64,000 nucleotides of DNA from Lishizhenia sp965656535 (lineage in GTDB: Bacteria > Bacteroidota > Bacteroidia > Flavobacteriales_D > Crocinitomicaceae): assembly GCA_965656535.1 (NCBI GenBank), contig CBFHKX010000007.1, forward strand, positions 56,164 through 120,163, written 5' to 3'. Below are positions 53,219-63,554 of this stretch, in pieces. Below the pieces are notes generated by a model. The model did no database searches and had not been told where the DNA came from. It was given only the letters and a program-made list of their open reading frames with translations. Position numbers and translations under genes: made by a program. Numbering within the stretch: the stretch's first letter is position 1; every line of letters begins with the position of its first letter.

Positions 53219-55933
53219 ATGGACGAAGAAAATAATAAAAACAACGAAGAAGGATTTTCTGAAGAAAATGAAAACAACGAGAATCAAGACGAAAATCTTG
53301 AAACTTCACCTTCGGAAGATGTTCCGCATGAGTTTGACGATAACATTGTTCCACTTAGTGGTTTATACGAAACTTGGTTTTTAGATTACGCTTCTTATGT
53401 AATTCTAGAGCGCGCCGTACCTGGTTTGTATGACGGTATGAAGCCTGTTCAACGTAGAATTCTTCACTCCATGAAAGAAATGGATGACGGAAGATACAAC
53501 AAGGTTGCCAACATTATTGGTAATACCATGAAATATCACCCGCACGGAGATGCTTCTATTGGAGATGCACTTGTCCAACTTGGTCAGAAAGACCTACTAA
53601 TAGATTGCCAAGGAAACTGGGGAAATACCTTAACAGGAGATTCTGCTGCTGCTGCACGTTACATTGAAGCAAGACTTTCTAAGTTTGCGCTGCACGTTGC
53701 CTTTAACGGAAAAACTACCAAATGGCTTTCTAGCTATGATGGTAGAAACAAAGAACCAGAAAACTTACCCATGAAGTTTCCGTTGCTTTTAGCACAAGGA
53801 GCAGAAGGTATTGCTGTTGGTTTAGCATGTAAATTTTTACCGCATAACTTTATTGAATTAATAGATAATTCTATCAACCATTTACGAGGAAGAAAAGTTG
53901 AGATATTACCCGATTTCCCAAATGGTGGAATGGCAGACTTCTCTAACTACAATGACGGTTTACGCGGTGGAAAAGTAAGAGTAAGAGCAAAAATCAATAA
54001 AATTGATAACAAAACACTTACCATTACAGAGATTCCATACGGTACAACTACAACTTCTTTGATAGAATCTATTATCAAAGCCAACGATAAAGGCAAGATT
54101 AAGATTAAAAAGATTGAAGATAATACTGCCCAAGAAGCAGAAATTATGATTCACTTACCTTCTGGCGTTAGTCCGGATAAATTAATTGATGCCCTTTACG
54201 CATTTACAGATTGTGAAGTTTCTATCTCGCCAAACTCTTCTATAATTGATGGAGACAAGCCTAGATTTATGGGTGTTTCTGAAATTCTTAGAGTAAACAC
54301 AGATAGTACTGTTCAGCTCTTAAAACGCGAATTAGAAATTAAAAAAGGAGAGTTAGAAGAGCAATGGCATTTTAGTTCTTTAGAGAAAATATTTATAGAA
54401 GAACGCATCTACCGAGATATAGAAGAAGAAGAAACGTGGGAAGGCGTAATTGCAGCTATTGATAAAGGTTTAAAACCGCACATTAAACATTTAAAAAGAG
54501 CCGTTACAGAAGAAGATATTATTAGACTTACAGAAATTAAGATTAAAAGAATTTCAAAGTTTGATAAGTTTAAGGCAGATGAGATCATTAACAAACTAGA
54601 AGAAGAACTTAAAAACATACAGCACCATTTAGATAATTTAATTGAATATGCTGTAGACTACTTCAAAGACTTAAAGAAACGTTTTGCAGATGGTAAAGAG
54701 CGCAAAACAGAAATTAGAACCTTTGATAATATCTCTGCGAAAAAGGTAATTATTAGAAACAAGAAATTCTACCTAGATAAAAACGAAGGGTTTATTGGCT
54801 ACAGCCTCAAAAAAGCAGATTACATACAAGATTGTTCTGAAATTGATGATATTATCGTGTTTTTCGAATCAGGTAAAATAATGGTGACAAAAATAGCCGA
54901 TAAAAAATTTGTTGGCAAAGGCATCATTCATGCAGCTGTTTGGAAGAAAGGAGATAAACGCACGATTTACCACCTATTATACCAGGATGGTAAGGGCGGA
55001 CCAACCATGATGAAGCGTTTCAGCGTTAAATCAATTACCCGAGATAAAGAGTATGACCTTACCAAAGGAACTAACGGGTCAAGAGTGCTGTATTTTTCAG
55101 TACACCCAAACGGTGAAAGAGAAGTCGTAACCATCGTATTAAGACCCAGACCACACCTCAAAAGAATTAAGTGGGACATCGATTTAGGCGAACAACTTAT
55201 TAAAGGAAGAGCTGCAGCTGGAAACCGCGTTACAAAAGAAATTGTTTCTAAAATTGTACAAAAAGAAGTAGGCGGATCTACACTTGCAGCGCGCAAAATT
55301 TGGTGGGATGATGTAGTAAAAAGGTTAAACGATGAAGGTAGAGGTAAATTCTTAGGAGAATTTAGAGGAGAAGATAAAATTTTAACCTTATACAGTTCTG
55401 GAGAATATAGATTGTCTCATTTCGATTTAGCTATTCACTTCGATGATGACTTAATACACATTGAAAAATGGAATCCAGACCACGCAATTTCGGCCGTTTA
55501 TTACGATGCAGAAAAAGAATTACATTACGCAAAACGCTTTACCTGCGAGGTCACAACAGACAAAAAAGTAAACTTTATATCTGAAAGCGAGGGTTCTCGA
55601 TTAGATATCGTATCTACCGCTTACCAACCTCGTGTAAAAATTGTGTTTAACAAGCTATTAAAAGCAACCAAAAATTTACCCGATAAAGAGGTAGATTTAG
55701 CAGAGTTTATTGATGTAAAAGGTATGAAATCACAAGGAAACCAGATTACAAAACTCAAGGTTAAAGAGATTGTATTAGATCATCCAATAGAAGGAGATGA
55801 GCCTTGGCCAGAAGAAAAAAAGGAAGAACCAACACCAGAAAATGAGGAAGAAAACGAAGAAGGTGCTACTGAGGTAGAATGGGATATGACAAAGAAAGAC
55901 GACGATGAAGATGGGCAGCCTACTTTGTTTTAG
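53219..55933 (+). CDS. parC: DNA topoisomerase IV subunit A
   Basis: A 904-residue breakage-reunion subunit. Catalytic Tyr148 in A-A-R-Y-I-E-A-R-L. The N-terminal domain has M-K-P-V-Q-R-R-I-L, followed by a beta-pinwheel C-terminal domain and a coiled-coil segment around 400-480. Both ends carry strongly acidic, Asn/Glu-rich tails (residues 1-42 and the last 40), unusual for E. coli ParC but in line with Bacteroidota homologs. No gyrA box (Q-R-R-G-G-K-G) is evident. Confidence 0.92.
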   Translation: MDEENNKNNEEGFSEENENNENQDENLETSPSEDVPHEFDDNIVPLSGLYETWFLDYASYVILERAVPGLYDGMKPVQRRILHSMKEMDDGRYNKVANIIGNTMKYHPHGDASIGDALVQLGQKDLLIDCQGNWGNTLTGDSAAAARYIEARLSKFALHVAFNGKTTKWLSSYDGRNKEPENLPMKFPLLLAQGAEGIAVGLACKFLPHNFIELIDNSINHLRGRKVEILPDFPNGGMADFSNYNDGLRGGKVRVRAKINKIDNKTLTITEIPYGTTTTSLIESIIKANDKGKIKIKKIEDNTAQEAEIMIHLPSGVSPDKLIDALYAFTDCEVSISPNSSIIDGDKPRFMGVSEILRVNTDSTVQLLKRELEIKKGELEEQWHFSSLEKIFIEERIYRDIEEEETWEGVIAAIDKGLKPHIKHLKRAVTEEDIIRLTEIKIKRISKFDKFKADEIINKLEEELKNIQHHLDNLIEYAVDYFKDLKKRFADGKERKTEIRTFDNISAKKVIIRNKKFYLDKNEGFIGYSLKKADYIQDCSEIDDIIVFFESGKIMVTKIADKKFVGKGIIHAAVWKKGDKRTIYHLLYQDGKGGPTMMKRFSVKSITRDKEYDLTKGTNGSRVLYFSVHPNGEREVVTIVLRPRPHLKRIKWDIDLGEQLIKGRAAAGNRVTKEIVSKIVQKEVGGSTLAARKIWWDDVVKRLNDEGRGKFLGEFRGEDKILTLYSSGEYRLSHFDLAIHFDDDLIHIEKWNPDHAISAVYYDAEKELHYAKRFTCEVTTDKKVNFISESEGSRLDIVSTAYQPRVKIVFNKLLKATKNLPDKEVDLAEFIDVKGMKSQGNQITKLKVKEIVLDHPIEGDEPWPEEKKEEPTPENEEENEEGATEVEWDMTKKDDDEDGQPTLF

Positions 55934-56001
55934 GCTTTAAATTTTGTTAATTATTTAAGTTACTTGTAAAAAAAGATTAACTTGAGTAAAACTTTAGCTT
56001 T

Positions 56002-56805
56002 ATGAAAAAGATAATGATAATCACTACTTTGTGTTTTAGCTTAAATACAAGCTTTGCACAATTACCTGAGTTCAGTAAAACCCAAATAGGTTTCAGCACA
56101 GGGTTTCATTTCTTTGATAATTTCAAAGTCTCAGGGTCTGGTGCAGAAAGGTTTAGTAGTATTAGTTTGCCTAGTCTTTCATTAAGTTGTGATTTTCAGC
56201 TCAATCATTCAAAAAAATACTTTTCTCAATTCAGTTTAGGTGCTGTTGCAGGTTATCAGCATTTTGGGTACACTTCAGACGCACTGGAAAATTCTATTTT
56301 TGATAATCCAAACAATGAGATTAACAGAAGTTTTAATGACGCAAACTTTATATTAAATGCGTTTACTTTTAGCTCTTATTATCTTAACCGTAGGTTTTCC
56401 TTAAATTCTAAACATTTTAACAACTTTATTGTAGGTTTAGGCGCTAGCGCTTACTTAAACTTAGATTACGGTTCAGAGCAATACGGTTCCACTGCACATG
56501 CATATAATGGACAACCTCATAATTTTTTCAATTACGATTTATCAAATAAAAACTCTTCTAGAATTATTGGTACAATTAACCTAAGAGTTGGAACTGAAAA
56601 AGTGATAGCTAATAAAAATAGTTTTAATTTATTCTTAAACGTCAACTATTCGCCTTTTAGAATATACGACGGTACTTATACATTCAACAACGTAAACACA
56701 CCAGCATCCGGCACTTTCAGTAACAATACTTCTTCGGTTTCATTTACGTTCCAATACTTATTTGGTACCAAAAAAATAATTAATGAATATAACTCGCGAA
56801 ATTAA
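56002..56805 (+). CDS. outer-membrane beta-barrel protein
   Basis: A 267-residue predicted barrel: signal peptide (to about residue 19, N-T-S-F-A-Q), then alternating strands with many Tyr/Phe/Asn and a final V-S-F-T-F-Q-Y-L-F. It resembles generic Bacteroidota outer-membrane proteins and I cannot name a family. Overlaps the following gene by 23 bases. Confidence 0.7.
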   Translation: MKKIMIITTLCFSLNTSFAQLPEFSKTQIGFSTGFHFFDNFKVSGSGAERFSSISLPSLSLSCDFQLNHSKKYFSQFSLGAVAGYQHFGYTSDALENSIFDNPNNEINRSFNDANFILNAFTFSSYYLNRRFSLNSKHFNNFIVGLGASAYLNLDYGSEQYGSTAHAYNGQPHNFFNYDLSNKNSSRIIGTINLRVGTEKVIANKNSFNLFLNVNYSPFRIYDGTYTFNNVNTPASGTFSNNTSSVSFTFQYLFGTKKIINEYNSRN

Positions 56806-57127
56806 CGAAGAAGAAATTGATTTACTTAAGCATATGTTAGAAATGGCCGGACATACGCTTAACCAATTTCCGCCAATTAAAGAAGTTTACGAGTACGAAG
56901 GTGGAAAAATGGGGAGCATACATTTTATTGGAAGTAATCCAGACGCCTATCTGGGTGATATTATGCAAATTGAATTTAACGATACAGATAACACAAGAGT
57001 TGTAGTAACCCTAACCGTAGATAAAGACCAACGCTTACTCGATTTAGATTTTTGGAAAGAAGATTTCTCTAAACTACTGCAATACCCAAAACCATCAGAA
57101 GTAAAAAAGGCAGAGGATTTCAGGTGA
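56783..57127 (+). CDS. DUF6984-like cytoplasmic protein
   Basis: A 114-residue acidic protein: R-E-I-N-E-E-E-I-D-L-L-K-H-M-L, M-G-S-I-H-F, then L-L-D-L-D-F-W-K-E-D-F. This resembles the family I recall as DUF6984, whose function is unknown; the name is low confidence. Its ATG is 23 bases inside the barrel gene. Confidence 0.6.
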   Translation: MNITREINEEEIDLLKHMLEMAGHTLNQFPPIKEVYEYEGGKMGSIHFIGSNPDAYLGDIMQIEFNDTDNTRVVVTLTVDKDQRLLDLDFWKEDFSKLLQYPKPSEVKKAEDFR

Positions 57128-57232
57128 CTGTTAGTTATAAAATATTTTCAAAGATTATCTCTATTAATAAGAAGGAACTTATACTAAGGGAATCTAAACT
57201 ATTCTTATCCAAATAATCATGACTAACACGCC

Positions 57233-57250
57233 TTTTTAGTCGACTAAAAA
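57233..57250. other. perfect 18-base palindrome
   Basis: TTTTTAGTCGACTAAAAA is self-complementary around CG, flanked by CC and A-GG. It lies in the 216-base gap before the (TG)8 gene. Loopless, so it is a poor terminator; it may be a protein-binding site. Confidence 0.35.
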
Positions 57251-57297
57251 AGGTTTATTGTCGATGTTTAACATTATAATAACCTACAAACCTTGTT

Positions 57298-57328
57298 ATA
57301 TTCCTAGGTAATGCATAATTTTAGCATA
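57298..57328 (+). promoter_or_regulatory. candidate promoter of the (TG)8 gene
   Basis: TTG, about 20 bases, then TAATTTTA near 57316, 20 bases before the ATG at 57344. The last base of the second element departs from TAnnTTTG. Tentative. Confidence 0.35.
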
Positions 57329-57343
57329 AAAAAAAGCTATATC

Positions 57344-58985
57344 ATGAAAAATCAATTCAAAAACCTGTGTGTGTGTGTGTGCAGGTCTAGGCTTTTGGTC
57401 TAGCGCACAAAATTTAACCGCTGTAGACGTAACTCAAGAAATAGACTATGGAGGAGTTCATCTTTATATCATGACAGACGGAGCTAGTAGTCTAAATTAT
57501 AAAAGTTCTGCGAGCCATGTAGATGTTTTAGATGTAGGCGATGAAGTGCAGCTAGACCTGACTGTTACTTCTGGTGACTATCCCATGTACATTGATGGAT
57601 CAATTTCATCCCTCATTGCAAGAGAAATTTCTAGTAGTAATTCAAACTCAGGGTTTACATTGACAAACGAAATAATGTATAACCTACCCTACCAAGACGG
57701 AGATATATTATTCTTTGAAAATACACAACATATTATCGATTTAACAGAACTGTTATACAACCAAGAAGATTTAGATATTAACAACAATCCACGTCTTGAG
57801 GACTCTTCAATCGTTTTTGCCTTTGAAAATGAGTTTCCTAACTTTACTTCTTTTAGAGAAGGTATTACAATAAAATTTGCAGACCAGGAAGCAGATGGTT
57901 ACGATAATGATGATATGGATGCCTATTATGAGTACGATCATATACATGACGATGCATTGAAGTCTTTTTTTAACAAGTATAGATTAATTGGTATTGGAGA
58001 TAGTGTATATTACTACCACAATACAAATCAAATAGCACATTGTCATAAAGACTCTCTGAATTCAGTTGAACGCTTAAGATTTGCAGGTAGTTCATTGAAA
58101 GAGGATAGCGTATTTTACAACGTAGATTTAGTTATTGATCCAAATATTCAATATACAGAAAGTAAATTTGATGTTATTAAAACAAAGGATAATATTTTTG
58201 TTAGTACTTCCACTTTTGACTATGTATACTCAAGTAGAGCTTATGCAGATGTAGTTAATACTAATTGTAATATTTTAACACAAGGATTCAGATATGAAAT
58301 TATACGTAATGAAATCGGATACCTCGATGGAACAGGTAATTTTATTAATGGAGCTGGGTTAGAAGTTTTACCCTTGTCATTTTACAATAATACACTTCAA
58401 ATAAACTGGGACGATGGATCACCTATCCAGACAATAGACAACTACGATGGAAGTTTTATTCAACATACTTTTCCATATGAAGGAGAGTTTGACGCAGTCG
58501 TTACGTTCACGATTTACGACCCATTGATAGGACAAACGATTCCATTCAATGATAATTCTACAACAACCGAATTATATTTCAACACTATTGGTGAGTGTAC
58601 TACGGACGATGATACTGAACACACCTACAATGAACTGGGGCAATGGAGATTATCATCTAAATTATGGGTAAACCACAACATTTTGGGTAAACATATTGGT
58701 TCTTATTCTCATGCATGGAAATATATAAACAACAAATGGCGTAGAAGAAGTGCAGATATTACAACAACTGTAGATGGTAATTTCTATGATAATCAATGCC
58801 AATTTACAGAAAACAAAAACGGTTCTAAAAATCAAAACAGTAGAAAAGTTCGTAAAGTAAAGTCTAAACTTTTCGCGAATAGAAAAAAGTTTACCGCTGT
58901 GAACGGGGGAATCACTTCAACACATAAATTAATTAGTGGGAATACGGTGATATCTGAAAATTTAATACTTAATCCGTGTCCATAA
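57344..58985 (+). CDS. secreted protein with (TG)8 in signal peptide, out of frame
   Basis: About 547 residues in the restored frame. The ATG at 57344 gives M-K-N-Q-F-K-N-L-C-V-C, then a TG dinucleotide tract runs through the signal peptide. With the eight repeats seen here the frame stops at TAG 57401-57403 after 19 codons. The long body frame lies in +1 relative to the ATG and has only a GTG (57369) without a positively charged N-region. Nine or six repeats would restore a full signal peptide ending in S-S-A-Q. The mature part contains a PKD-like stretch (W-D-D-G-S-P, H-T-F-P-Y-E-G-E-F-D-A-V-V) and a basic C-terminal region; no T9SS tail seen. Family unknown. Confidence 0.7.
57366..57381 (+). 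repeat. (TG)8 dinucleotide tract
   Basis: Eight uninterrupted TG units inside the signal-peptide codons. Adding one unit or removing two restores the frame, the arithmetic expected of slipped-strand phase variation. Confidence 0.8.
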
Positions 58986-59000
58986 GTATAGTTTAACTTT

Positions 59001-59031
59001 AATGCACACTGAAATAAACTCAGTGTGCATT
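59001..59031 (+). terminator. terminator after the (TG)8 gene
   Basis: A 12-bp perfect stem (AATGCACACTGA / TCAGTGTGCATT) with loop AATAAAC, followed by CATATTTTTTT, 15 bases past the stop codon. Confidence 0.85.
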
Positions 59032-59045
59032 CATATTTTTTTATT

Positions 59046-59882
59046 ATGAAATTTTTTTTATTCTTATTACTAGTATTTTATTTTACTTTAGAATACAAAG
59101 CTCAAAACACGCATGCATTAAGTATGAATTACTCGTTTGGAATTCCTACGCGTTATATGAAGCCCTTAAGCACTGGAGGCGAAGGAGATGCTTCAAAAGC
59201 TTATCTCAACTACCATAACTTCTTAACAAATTATAAAAACACTACTCGTTTGAATTATGCATGGGAGTTCAACAAAAAAATACAACTAGGAGTTGTTTCA
59301 AACATCGCTTATCATCAAATAAGCTACAATTACTTACTTCCTGTAACCTCCGGAGTATCGTTGAACAATGTAAAAATAAATAATTCATTCGCATCCGTAA
59401 GTATTGGTGTTGATAAAAGAACGACTATTAGCCCTAAACTTAATCTAGACTTTAGTATATCCTTAATCAAAAGATTTGCTTTAGAAAAAAGAAAGACTTA
59501 TTCAACTAATGGATTTGTAGTTTCAGAACATGCAAACTGGATAGAGTACAGTTATGACTTTGAAATTATTAATGACAAATTCTATGAAAACAACCGATCT
59601 GGAATGGATAGAGAACGAAAAATCAATCTAGAGTATAGTCTATCGTTAAATTATAAATTTTACTCAAATTGGTCATTTAGATTTAGCATGACTTACAGCA
59701 GAAATTGGGATTACTTTTTAATATATGATGTACCTATTAAAAAAACTTATGGGCCAGATGAAAATGGTAATAGCACTATTGAAACAATAAACTTTAGAAA
59801 CTTCGGTGGCAACTTTATTAACCACCATGGCATTAGAGACCATTTCTTAGATCTTGGAGTTGGATTAACCTATAGTTTTTAA
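59046..59882 (+). CDS. predicted outer-membrane beta-barrel protein
   Basis: A protein of about 278 residues, signal peptide to about residue 19 (Y-K-A-Q). The body has repeated strand-like Y/N-rich segments (L-E-Y-S-L-S-L-N-Y-K-F-Y) and ends in G-V-G-L-T-Y-S-F, a classic barrel C-terminus. ATG at 59046 is used, because the ORF start at 59025 lies in the terminator stem. No family recognised. Confidence 0.7.
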   Translation: MKFFLFLLLVFYFTLEYKAQNTHALSMNYSFGIPTRYMKPLSTGGEGDASKAYLNYHNFLTNYKNTTRLNYAWEFNKKIQLGVVSNIAYHQISYNYLLPVTSGVSLNNVKINNSFASVSIGVDKRTTISPKLNLDFSISLIKRFALEKRKTYSTNGFVVSEHANWIEYSYDFEIINDKFYENNRSGMDRERKINLEYSLSLNYKFYSNWSFRFSMTYSRNWDYFLIYDVPIKKTYGPDENGNSTIETINFRNFGGNFINHHGIRDHFLDLGVGLTYSF

Positions 59883-59905
59883 AAGAAAGAATTAAAAAAA
59901 TTCTT

Positions 59906-59939
59906 AAAGCTTATCTCAATAAATGGATAAGCTTTTTTT
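59906..59939 (+). terminator. terminator after barrel gene
   Basis: A 10-bp perfect stem (AAAGCTTATC / GATAAGCTTT) with a ten-base loop runs directly into a T run, 23 bases past the stop. Confidence 0.9.
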
Positions 59940-60039
59940 ATTTAGTGTCTGATACAAAACTTAAGTATTTATATTTTATAAAATATATTTTTAGTCTTAT
60001 CTAAATTTATATCTTTATACAGCTAATAATATTTTAAGT

Positions 60040-62292
60040 ATGCGCGTAATTGCTTTTTTGATAGTTCTTATTTCTTCTGCAAGTTTTGGTCAAACTAAAA
60101 TTACAGGAAAAGTGATTGACCAAGATACTAACCCAATTGAGTTTGCCAGTGTTCATTTCACAACCAAGAACAAAACCACACAAACAGATCAATTTGGTCG
60201 CTTTACTTTTTTAATTAATCAATACGATACTGCTTACGCGGTAAACGTTAGAGCATACGGCTTTTTAGATACTTCAGTTGTTCTTTACAGCAATCAAAAT
60301 AATACCATTACACTCCAAGAAAAGAAAAACACGCAAACTACAGAAGAAATTACAGTAACCGGAACTTTAAAACCAGAGAGTAAATCGCAAAGTCCTGTGC
60401 CCGTAGAAATTTATACGAAAGACTATTTCAAAGCTAATCCAACACCTACTTTATTTGAGTCTATGCAAAATGTAAATGGTGTTCGCCCGCAATTAAACTG
60501 CAATGTTTGCAACACGGGCGATATTCATATTAATGGATTAGAAGGTCCGTACACTATGATATTAATAGACGGAATGCCAATTGTAAGTAGTTTAAGCACG
60601 GTTTATAGTTTAAACGGAATTCCGCAAGCCTTGATAGAAAGAGTAGAAATTGTTAAAGGTCCGGCAAGCACACTATACGGTTCTGAGGCAGTTGGAGGAT
60701 TGATAAATGTAATCACAAAATCTCCAGAAAATGCTCCTTTGTTAAGCGCAGAAGTAATGACTACCTCTTGGTTAGAGACCAATGTAGATGTTGGATCAAA
60801 AATAAGTTTGGGTAAAAAGGCAGACGCCTTAATTGGTGTTAACTATTTTTATTACGATAATCCGATAGACAATAACCGTGATAATATTACAGATGTTACC
60901 TTACAGAATAGAATTTCTTTATTTAGTTCTATTGCTTTCAAGCGTAAAAAAAACAAAGTATTTACTCTTGCAGGCAGATATAATCACGAAGACCGCTGGG
61001 GAGGAGAATTAAATTGGACGCCAGAATTTAGAGGTGGAGATAGTATTTACGGCGAAAGTATTTATACCAGCAGATGGGAAGTTTTTGGTAAGTATGAAAT
61101 CTCGAAAAAAGTTCCGTTGAATTTCCAATTTTCGGCAAACGGACATAACCAAAACTCGGTGTATGGAGATATGCAATTTATAGCAGATCAATATGTAACT
61201 TTTGGTCAGTTATTGTATGATAAAACCATCTTTAACATTCACAACCTATTAATTGGGGGTGCACTACGCTATACCTTTTACGACGATGATACAGAAGCTA
61301 CTGCAAAAAACAGTTATAATCCGCACACATATCTTCCCGGCTTTTTTATACAAGATGATATTGAAATAAATAAGCAAAACCGATTGTTACTTGGAGCGCG
61401 ATACGATTACAACAACAACCATGGTTCTATTTTTTCACCTAGAATAAATTATAAGTGGAACACAAAAAACGAGCAAACAATTTTGCGATTCAGTGCAGGA
61501 AATGGATACAGAATTGCCAATGTTTTTACAGAAGATCATGCAGCCTTGACAGGAGCGAGAGAATTAGTCTTTCAAGAAGATCTAAAACCAGAAACCAGCT
61601 ACAACTTTAACATTAATGCCGAGCAAAAAATCTACAACATAGGTAATTCTATACTTTCTTTTGATGGTACTTTGTTTTACACGTATTTCACAAATAGAAT
61701 TTTAGGAGATTTTGATGTTTCGCCGAACGAAATAATTTACAGTAACGTAGATGGAAATGCAATTTCTAAAGGATTTTCTTTGAGCACGAAATGGTCGTTT
61801 TACAACGGTTTAAAATTGAAATTAGCTGGTACCATTATGGATAACACCTACGAAGAAAACGGCGAAACATTTAGACCTATTTTAACAGAACAATACAATG
61901 CAAATTGGAGCGCTTCATACGTTATCAAAAAATACAAAATTAAAATTGATTATACTGGTAATCTATACGGACCAATGCGCCTGCCTTTACTCGGAGAGCT
62001 AGATGACAGGTCAGAATATAGTCCGGTTTGGAGTATCCAAAACATACAGGTAACCAAAGAATTTAAAGCATTTGAATTTTTTGGCGGTGTTAAAAATTTG
62101 TTGAATTACACTCCACCTGCAAACAGCATCTCAAGAGCGCATGATCCATTTGATAAACTAGTAGATTTTGATAGTAATGGAAATGCACTACCAACAGCAG
62201 AAAACCCTAACGCAACTACTTTTGACCCGAGTTATGTGTTCGCTCCCAACCAAGGAATTCGTTTTTTCTTTGGGATTAGAGTTAGCCTTTAA
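60040..62292 (+). CDS. TonB-dependent receptor
   Basis: A 750-residue receptor: signal peptide to about residue 17 (S-F-G-Q), a carboxypeptidase-regulatory-like domain (I-T-G-K-V-I-D-Q-D-T), a plug with I-H-I-N-G-L-E-G-P-Y and the conserved C-N-V-C-N-T-G-D pair, L-I-D-G-M-P-I-V, then R-V-E-I-V-K-G-P-A-S-T-L-Y-G and a barrel ending in F-G-I-R-V-S-L. The twin Cys in the plug is shared by many flavobacterial relatives whose ligand is unknown. No SusD partner. Substrate not inferable. Confidence 0.9.
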   Translation: MRVIAFLIVLISSASFGQTKITGKVIDQDTNPIEFASVHFTTKNKTTQTDQFGRFTFLINQYDTAYAVNVRAYGFLDTSVVLYSNQNNTITLQEKKNTQTTEEITVTGTLKPESKSQSPVPVEIYTKDYFKANPTPTLFESMQNVNGVRPQLNCNVCNTGDIHINGLEGPYTMILIDGMPIVSSLSTVYSLNGIPQALIERVEIVKGPASTLYGSEAVGGLINVITKSPENAPLLSAEVMTTSWLETNVDVGSKISLGKKADALIGVNYFYYDNPIDNNRDNITDVTLQNRISLFSSIAFKRKKNKVFTLAGRYNHEDRWGGELNWTPEFRGGDSIYGESIYTSRWEVFGKYEISKKVPLNFQFSANGHNQNSVYGDMQFIADQYVTFGQLLYDKTIFNIHNLLIGGALRYTFYDDDTEATAKNSYNPHTYLPGFFIQDDIEINKQNRLLLGARYDYNNNHGSIFSPRINYKWNTKNEQTILRFSAGNGYRIANVFTEDHAALTGARELVFQEDLKPETSYNFNINAEQKIYNIGNSILSFDGTLFYTYFTNRILGDFDVSPNEIIYSNVDGNAISKGFSLSTKWSFYNGLKLKLAGTIMDNTYEENGETFRPILTEQYNANWSASYVIKKYKIKIDYTGNLYGPMRLPLLGELDDRSEYSPVWSIQNIQVTKEFKAFEFFGGVKNLLNYTPPANSISRAHDPFDKLVDFDSNGNALPTAENPNATTFDPSYVFAPNQGIRFFFGIRVSL

Positions 62293-62376
62293 AAATTTTG
62301 GTTAAACACTACATCATTTGCTAAAAGGGCAAGGAACCGCTTGCGGTGGGGAATTGAAGAACCTCTATTCTTAAAA

Positions 62377-63018
62377 TTAGAGTTTTCGAGCAATATTTAA
62401 CCCATCTCTTACTGGAAACAGTACATTTTGAACACGGTCATCTTTCTGTACCATGTCATTGTAATCCATTAAAACACGCGTGTCCACATCCAAAATTTCA
62501 TAATCTTCCAACACTTTTCCAGACCACAAAACATTATCCGCTATAATATATCCTCCTTTTCTAACTTTATCAAAAACTAGGTTGTAATAGTTCACATAAT
62601 TTCCCTTATCTGCATCAATAAAAACAAGATCAAACTCCTCATACACTGTGGGAATAATTTCCATGGCATTACCAACCTTAAAATCTATTGTATTCTCTAA
62701 ACCAGCCTTAGCAATATACTCGCGCACCATATCCTCTAACTCGTAATTAATATCGATAGTTGTAATTTTTCCACCATCCTGTAATCCTTCCGCAAAACAG
62801 AGTGCAGAATATCCAGTGTATGTGCCAATTTCAAGAATATTCTTAGGTTGTATCATATGCGCCAACATACTAAGAACTCTTCCCTGAAAATGACCCGACA
62901 ACATTCTTGGCTGTAAAATCTTTATATGTGTTTGCCTGTTCAATTCATATAACAATTCCGGCTCATTTTCAGAATGTGCTACAACGTAATCATCTAAATC
63001 TCGATTTAAAAAATTCAT
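62377..63018 (-). CDS. SAM-dependent O-methyltransferase
   Basis: A 213-residue class I methyltransferase of the caffeoyl-CoA/catechol O-methyltransferase type. SAM motif I-L-E-I-G-T-Y-T-G-Y-S-A-L, acidic T-I-D-I-N, metal-binding Asp in F-I-D-A-D-K-G-N-Y, and A-D-N-V-L-W-S-G-K. Substrate unknown. Divergent to the SpoU gene with a 68-base gap. Confidence 0.88.
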   Translation of the reverse strand: MNFLNRDLDDYVVAHSENEPELLYELNRQTHIKILQPRMLSGHFQGRVLSMLAHMIQPKNILEIGTYTGYSALCFAEGLQDGGKITTIDINYELEDMVREYIAKAGLENTIDFKVGNAMEIIPTVYEEFDLVFIDADKGNYVNYYNLVFDKVRKGGYIIADNVLWSGKVLEDYEILDVDTRVLMDYNDMVQKDDRVQNVLFPVRDGLNIARKL

Positions 63019-63086
63019 TTTTCAATATAATCTGGTTCTTTGCCACGAAGATACTTATTTTTAGGCACTAGAAAATATAAAATAAA

Positions 63087-63554
63087 ATGAGAGTTAAAGA
63101 TGAGTTTCCAGGATATTGCGGTATTGGTATTATGCGTTTCAAACGCGATCATAACATTGGTACGCTCTGGAGATCAGCATACATATTAGGAGCAAGTTAT
63201 ATTTTCACCATTGGTAAAAGCTATAAAAAACAAACATCAGATGTATTGAAAACATGGTCCAAAATCCCTCTTTTTCACTATGATACATTCGAAGATTTTA
63301 GAAAGAACCTACCATACGACTGCCGTTTAATCGGTATAGAGTTAGATGAACGCTCTACTCCACTCAAAGATTTCGAACATCCCAAAAGATGTGTCTATTT
63401 ATTAGGAGCTGAAGACAATGGCTTACCTCCCAAAGTACTAGACCAATGTCATGGTTTAATACAGTTACCTGGTACCAATTCATTAAACGTAGCAGTTTCT
63501 GGTAGCTTAGTATTAAATGATCGAGTAGAAAAAATACCTATGAAACTGCCTTAG
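63087..63554 (+). CDS. SpoU/TrmH-family RNA 2'-O-methyltransferase
   Basis: A 155-residue knotted (SPOUT) methylase. Motif 1 N-I-G-T-L-W-R-S-A, motif 2 L-L-G-A-E-D-N-G-L-P, motif 3 L-N-V-A-V-S-G-S-L-V-L. It lacks any N-terminal substrate-recognition domain, like TrmL-type tRNA enzymes, but the modified position cannot be told from sequence. Confidence 0.88.
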   Translation: MRVKDEFPGYCGIGIMRFKRDHNIGTLWRSAYILGASYIFTIGKSYKKQTSDVLKTWSKIPLFHYDTFEDFRKNLPYDCRLIGIELDERSTPLKDFEHPKRCVYLLGAEDNGLPPKVLDQCHGLIQLPGTNSLNVAVSGSLVLNDRVEKIPMKLP

